A program made the translations under genes and the position numbers. A model generated the notes under the pieces. That model saw only the letters and a list, made by a program, of their open reading frames with translations. It had not been told where the DNA came from and searched no databases. A stretch of DNA of 64,000 nucleotides from Shinella sp. SUS2 (GTDB lineage: Bacteria; Pseudomonadota; Alphaproteobacteria; Rhizobiales; Rhizobiaceae), in NCBI RefSeq assembly GCF_001262505.1, contig NZ_KQ410743.1:1-64000 (forward strand). Direction: 5' to 3'. Shown one piece after another: positions 61,703-64,000 of this stretch (position 1 is the stretch's first letter; each line of letters starts with the position of its first letter).

Positions 61703-61801
61703 GCGTTTCCGAGACGGCGCTGCCGCGCCGAACCGCAACAAAGGAGTGGTTTGCGGTCCTTTGATCTCGATCCGCCGGGCCTTTCCGGCAACAGCCTTGT
61801 C

Positions 61802-61957
61802 TTACGGACGGACCAGCACGGTCAGCATCATCAGGGCGATGGCGACGACGGCGATCTTCCAGAAATCCGCGCGGCGTTTCAGCCCCGGCAGGCCGAGAGG
61901 CCGGATGAGATGCAGCAGCATGACGGCAAGCAGCAGGGCGGGAAGGATTTTCGACAT
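61802..61957 (-). CDS. Small membrane protein of 51 residues
   Basis: A 51-residue frame with two hydrophobic helices: ILPALLLAVMLLHLI (4-18) and IAVVAIALMMLTVLV (35-49), joined by RPLGLPGLKRRADFWK with positive residues that would face the cytoplasm. AAAGG precedes the ATG at 61957. The pattern of charge and hydrophobicity and the clean start support a real two-pass protein. No function is known to me. It converges on the pgk terminator. Confidence 0.7.
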   Translation of the reverse strand: MSKILPALLLAVMLLHLIRPLGLPGLKRRADFWKIAVVAIALMMLTVLVRP

Positions 61958-62109
61958 GACGGCCTTTCTCCCCCCTTCCTGTCACACCTCAGACACTTTT
62001 CCAAGCGATCAGCACGAGACCTGAAATTCGTACGCCCACGTGCTTTGCATCTGGCAATCGCGGACAGGTGCGCTATTCCTTACCCATTGGCGAAACTCAC
62101 GAAAACCTC

Positions 62110-63387
62110 ATGCGAAAAAACCTCATATCCGTCTTCGCGCTTCTCATGGGCACGCTGTTCCTCTTTCTCGGGAACGGCCTGCACGGCCTGCTTCTGCCGA
62201 TGCGCGGCGCCTTCGAAGGGTATGAGACGACGATGCTCGGCCTGCTGGGTACGTCCTGGGCCTCGGGTTTCGTTCTTGGCTGCCTTCTCGCCCCGACCGT
62301 CGTCAAGCGCATCGGCCATGTCCGTGCCTTTTCCGGTTTCGCCTCGCTGATCGCCATCATCGCGCTTCTGACGGGCATGCTGGTCGATCCGTTCTGGTGG
62401 ATCGCGCTGCGCGCCGTCACCGGCTTCTCGATCGCCGGCACCTCGATGATCATCGAAAGCTGGCTGAACGAGCGCGCAACCAATGAAAGTCGCGGCCTGA
62501 TCTTCTCGCTCTACATCGCCATCACCCTCGTCGGCACCGTCGGCGGCCAGATGACCGTGGCGCTGGGCGACGTGACGACCCCCCTGCTCTTCATGTTCGC
62601 CGGTATCCTCTATTGCCTTGCCATGTTGCCGACGACGCTCTCCACGGCCGCCTCGCCGCAGCCGCTGAAGCAGGTCAGGCTCGACATCCCCGCGCTCTAC
62701 CGCACCTCGCCGGTCGCCAGCGTCGGCATCGTGCTGATCGGCATCGCCAACGGCGCCTTCGGCACGCTCGGCGCGGTCTTCGGCGCCAATGCCGGCCTCT
62801 CGCCCAGCACGATCGCCATCATGATGAGTGTCGCCATCTTCGCCGGCGCCGTGATGCAGCTGCCCGCCGGCCGCCTGTCCGACCGCGTCGACCGGCGCAT
62901 CGTGCTCGCGGCGCTGTCCGCCATCGCCGCCGCTGCGGGTCTGTCGCTCTTCGTCTTCCAGCCCGCCTCGGTCACCATGCTTCTGGTGCTGACGGCGCTC
63001 TATGGCGCCATGGCGAACGCGCTCTACCCGATCGCCGTCTCGCACGCCAACGACTTCGCCAGCCCGGAAGACTTCGTCAAGGTCTCCGGCGGCCTGCTGC
63101 TGCTCTATGGCGTCGGCACGATCATCGGCCCGACGATCGGCGGCCCGATCATGTCGGCGGTCGGCCCCTATGCACTCTTCATGGTCACCTGCTGGGCGCA
63201 TATCCTGATCACCGCCTACGCCATCTTCCGCAGCCGGCGCCGCGCCGCAAAGCCGGCCGAGATGCGCGAGAACTACACGACCCTCAATCCCGGCACGCTC
63301 ACCACGCCGGAAAGCCTTCAGCTTTCGCCGCGCGCCCTCGCCCAGCCGCAGGCCGCCGACGAGCAACAGGAGGAGCGACCCGCATGA
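62110..63387 (+). CDS. MFS transporter (YcaD-like)
   Basis: A 425-residue inner-membrane transporter with about twelve helices. The first half contains FLGNGLHGLLLPMRGAFEGY, SWASGFVLGCLLAPTVVKRI and WWIALRAVTGFSIAGTSMII followed by ESWLNERAT; the second GRLSDRVDRRIVLAALSAIA. ESWLNE is typical of the YcaD/YfkF sugar-transporter-like group. The substrate is unknown. The tail is Pro/Gln rich. ATG 62110; a longer frame from 62068 is less likely. Confidence 0.9.
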   Translation: MRKNLISVFALLMGTLFLFLGNGLHGLLLPMRGAFEGYETTMLGLLGTSWASGFVLGCLLAPTVVKRIGHVRAFSGFASLIAIIALLTGMLVDPFWWIALRAVTGFSIAGTSMIIESWLNERATNESRGLIFSLYIAITLVGTVGGQMTVALGDVTTPLLFMFAGILYCLAMLPTTLSTAASPQPLKQVRLDIPALYRTSPVASVGIVLIGIANGAFGTLGAVFGANAGLSPSTIAIMMSVAIFAGAVMQLPAGRLSDRVDRRIVLAALSAIAAAAGLSLFVFQPASVTMLLVLTALYGAMANALYPIAVSHANDFASPEDFVKVSGGLLLLYGVGTIIGPTIGGPIMSAVGPYALFMVTCWAHILITAYAIFRSRRRAAKPAEMRENYTTLNPGTLTTPESLQLSPRALAQPQAADEQQEERPA

Positions 63388-63572
63388 GCTTTTTCGAAGA
63401 CGACCGCCCGGCAAGGAAGATCGCCCACGAGATCGGCAGCGACCTCGCGCTGCTGTCCGTCGACGAGCTTTCCGCCCGCATCGACCTGCTGCGCGCGGAA
63501 ATCGAACGGCTGGAGGCCGAAAAGCTGAAGAAGGGCGCCAGCCGATCGGCCGCGGAAAACCTGTTCCGGTAG
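63384..63572 (+). CDS. DUF1192 protein
   Basis: A 62-residue DUF1192 protein. It reads SFFEDDRPARKIAHEIGSDL, ALLSVDELSARIDLLRAEIE and RLEAEKLKKGASRSAAENLF, a helical segment conserved in Rhizobiales. The start overlaps the MFS stop as ATGA, so the pair is translationally coupled. Its role is unknown, but it is commonly next to the DUF1465 gene that follows. Confidence 0.88.
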   Translation: MSFFEDDRPARKIAHEIGSDLALLSVDELSARIDLLRAEIERLEAEKLKKGASRSAAENLFR

Positions 63573-63633
63573 GCGCGTCGGACTGCCACAGCCTTGCCGA
63601 AAAGGCACAGACACAAGCAAACCGGCAATAGAG

Positions 63634-63648
63634 TTAACCGGCCATTAA
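63634..63648. promoter_or_regulatory. Exact CtrA box upstream of a possible small RNA
   Basis: TTAA-CCGGCCA-TTAA matches the CtrA consensus exactly, 62 bp after the DUF1192 stop. It lies just before the structured region ending in a terminator at 63770. Confidence 0.7.
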
Positions 63649-63659
63649 GCCTTCCCTGT

Positions 63660-63770
63660 TATTACTTGAACATCCGGTCCTTCCGGGTTCAGACATTTTC
63701 ACCCTTCGGGGTTCGGTCTGATTTTTCTCCCTGTTTTACCTTGAGAGCCGCTTTCCGCGGCTCTTTTTTT
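63660..63770 (+). ncRNA. Possible CtrA-controlled small RNA with terminator
   Basis: About 110 bases can fold as three hairpins: GAAC..CCGG/CCGG.GTTC around TCCTT (63667-63690), CAGAC...GTCTG enclosing CCC/GGG (63690-63720), and a terminator AGAGCCGC/GCGGCTCT with loop TTTCC and seven T (63744-63770). No ORF fits. The start is uncertain; TATTAC at 63660-63665 could be a -10. An exact CtrA box precedes it. Alternatively it is only the leader or read-through end of the MFS-DUF1192 transcript. Confidence 0.5.
63744..63770 (+). terminator. Terminator before the DUF1465 gene
   Basis: AGAGCCGC and GCGGCTCT form an eight-base stem around TTTCC, followed by seven T. It separates the MFS-DUF1192 unit (or the small RNA) from the DUF1465 gene. 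Confidence 0.9.
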
Positions 63771-63817
63771 GTCTGCCGCGCCCACAAAAGGAACCTGTCC
63801 CGAAAGAATTGTGGAGA

Positions 63818-63832
63818 TTAACCCTTTCTTAA
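63818..63832. promoter_or_regulatory. Exact CtrA box upstream of the DUF1465 gene
   Basis: TTAA-CCCTTTC-TTAA is an exact CtrA consensus, 118 bp upstream of the ATG at 63951. No other gene lies between. Confidence 0.7.
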
Positions 63833-63950
63833 GAATACCCTTGCGCGAATTAGGTTATGGGATCATCCTCACGACATAGACCGGCCGATTGGAACACCAC
63901 GGGCCGACCTTCCGTTACCTGCATGTGATGCGTTCAACAGGGATGAAACC

Positions 63951-64000
63951 ATGTCCGAAAGAGGATTGAATACCGTCAGCTTCGCTGGCCACGTTGCGTC
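63951..64000 (+). CDS. rcdA: Start of a DUF1465 (RcdA-like) gene, cut by the window end
   Basis: The last 50 bases open a frame reading MSERGLNTVSFAGHVA before the window ends. GLNTVSFA near the N-terminus is typical of rhizobial DUF1465 proteins, the family of RcdA, an adaptor that helps ClpXP degrade CtrA. AGGGA lies about seven bases before the ATG. The neighbours (DUF1192 upstream, exact CtrA box in the promoter) agree. With only 16 residues visible the call is provisional. Confidence 0.6.
   Translation, partial: MSERGLNTVSFAGHVA

Noticed and set aside
60192..61985. Minus-strand frame of about 600 codons opposite pgk
   Set aside because: pgk motifs are complete on the plus strand; this is a shadow and also covers the real 51-codon gene in another frame.
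62613..63383. Upstream extension of the DUF1192 frame
   Set aside because: It runs through the MFS gene in another frame; the ATGA overlap at 63384 gives the family-length protein.

Overview
The window is a chromosomal segment of an alphaproteobacterium, almost certainly Rhizobiaceae (Rhizobium / Agrobacterium / Ensifer / Shinella type; I cannot fix the genus). The evidence is the CtrA/SciP/ChpT cell-cycle set with FliJ beside it, a DUF1134 (EipA) gene, paired Omp25/31-like beta-barrel proteins, RpoH, a SerC-SerA operon with a two-hairpin leader, zapA followed by a 6S RNA-like sequence, and DUF1192 followed by a DUF1465 (RcdA-like) start. Base composition is high-GC except in the first 5.8 kb.

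Region 1-5812 is the end of an integrated genomic island. A tyrosine integrase starts about 100 bp from the 3' end of an intact elongator tRNA-Met gene. Behind it lie a small HTH protein, a PIN-like nuclease-family protein, a serine recombinase with clustered CGTCTCA motifs upstream, and an unknown protein. The far end of the island is outside the window.

Region 5813-18830 is core: tRNA-Met, mnmA, a LuxR-type regulator, sciP, a PqiA-like protein, a GNAT protein, fliJ, ctrA, an atypical receiver protein, chpT, eipA (DUF1134), envelope or coiled-coil proteins, a SpoU methyltransferase, a RluD-type synthase and rpoH. SciP, CtrA and ChpT act in one circuit: ChpT relays phosphate to CtrA, and SciP restrains CtrA-dependent transcription. 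The ctrA upstream region carries four GANTC (CcrM) sites within about 130 bp.

Region 18831-31543 holds a LysE exporter, a large membrane-anchored protein of unknown function, purA, a DMT transporter, a Cache-domain chemoreceptor, serC-serA and two paralogous outer-membrane proteins. Region 31544-46926, all on the minus strand, is ruvC-vapB-vapC-ruvA-ruvB-metallophosphoesterase-ybgC-tolQRAB-pal-cpoB-tilS-ftsH-glmM: Holliday-junction processing, the Tol-Pal envelope system, then tRNA modification, proteolysis and cell-wall precursor synthesis. A VapBC toxin-antitoxin pair sits inside the usual ruvC-ruvA junction.

Region 47098-64000 holds an LLM flavin oxidoreductase, yebC, secreted proteins, a YmdB-type phosphodiesterase, 5-formyl-THF cyclo-ligase, a SorC-type regulator divergent from transaldolase, a 6S RNA candidate, zapA, and a tkt-gap-pgk carbon-metabolism run. 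After pgk comes a 24-codon ORF whose ribosome-binding site is almost a full complement of the 16S rRNA tail. An MFS transporter, DUF1192 and the start of an RcdA-like gene close the window.

The main regulatory theme is CtrA. Exact TTAA-N7-TTAA boxes lie upstream of an outer-membrane gene (31369), of a possible terminator-ended small RNA (63634) and of the RcdA-like gene (63818). One-mismatch boxes lie upstream of sciP, eipA and the chemoreceptor. The most unusual items are the CtrA-box/small-RNA/RcdA region, the 16S-complementary leader ORF, the palindromic repeat that supplies stop codons to two convergent genes, and the PIN protein in the island.
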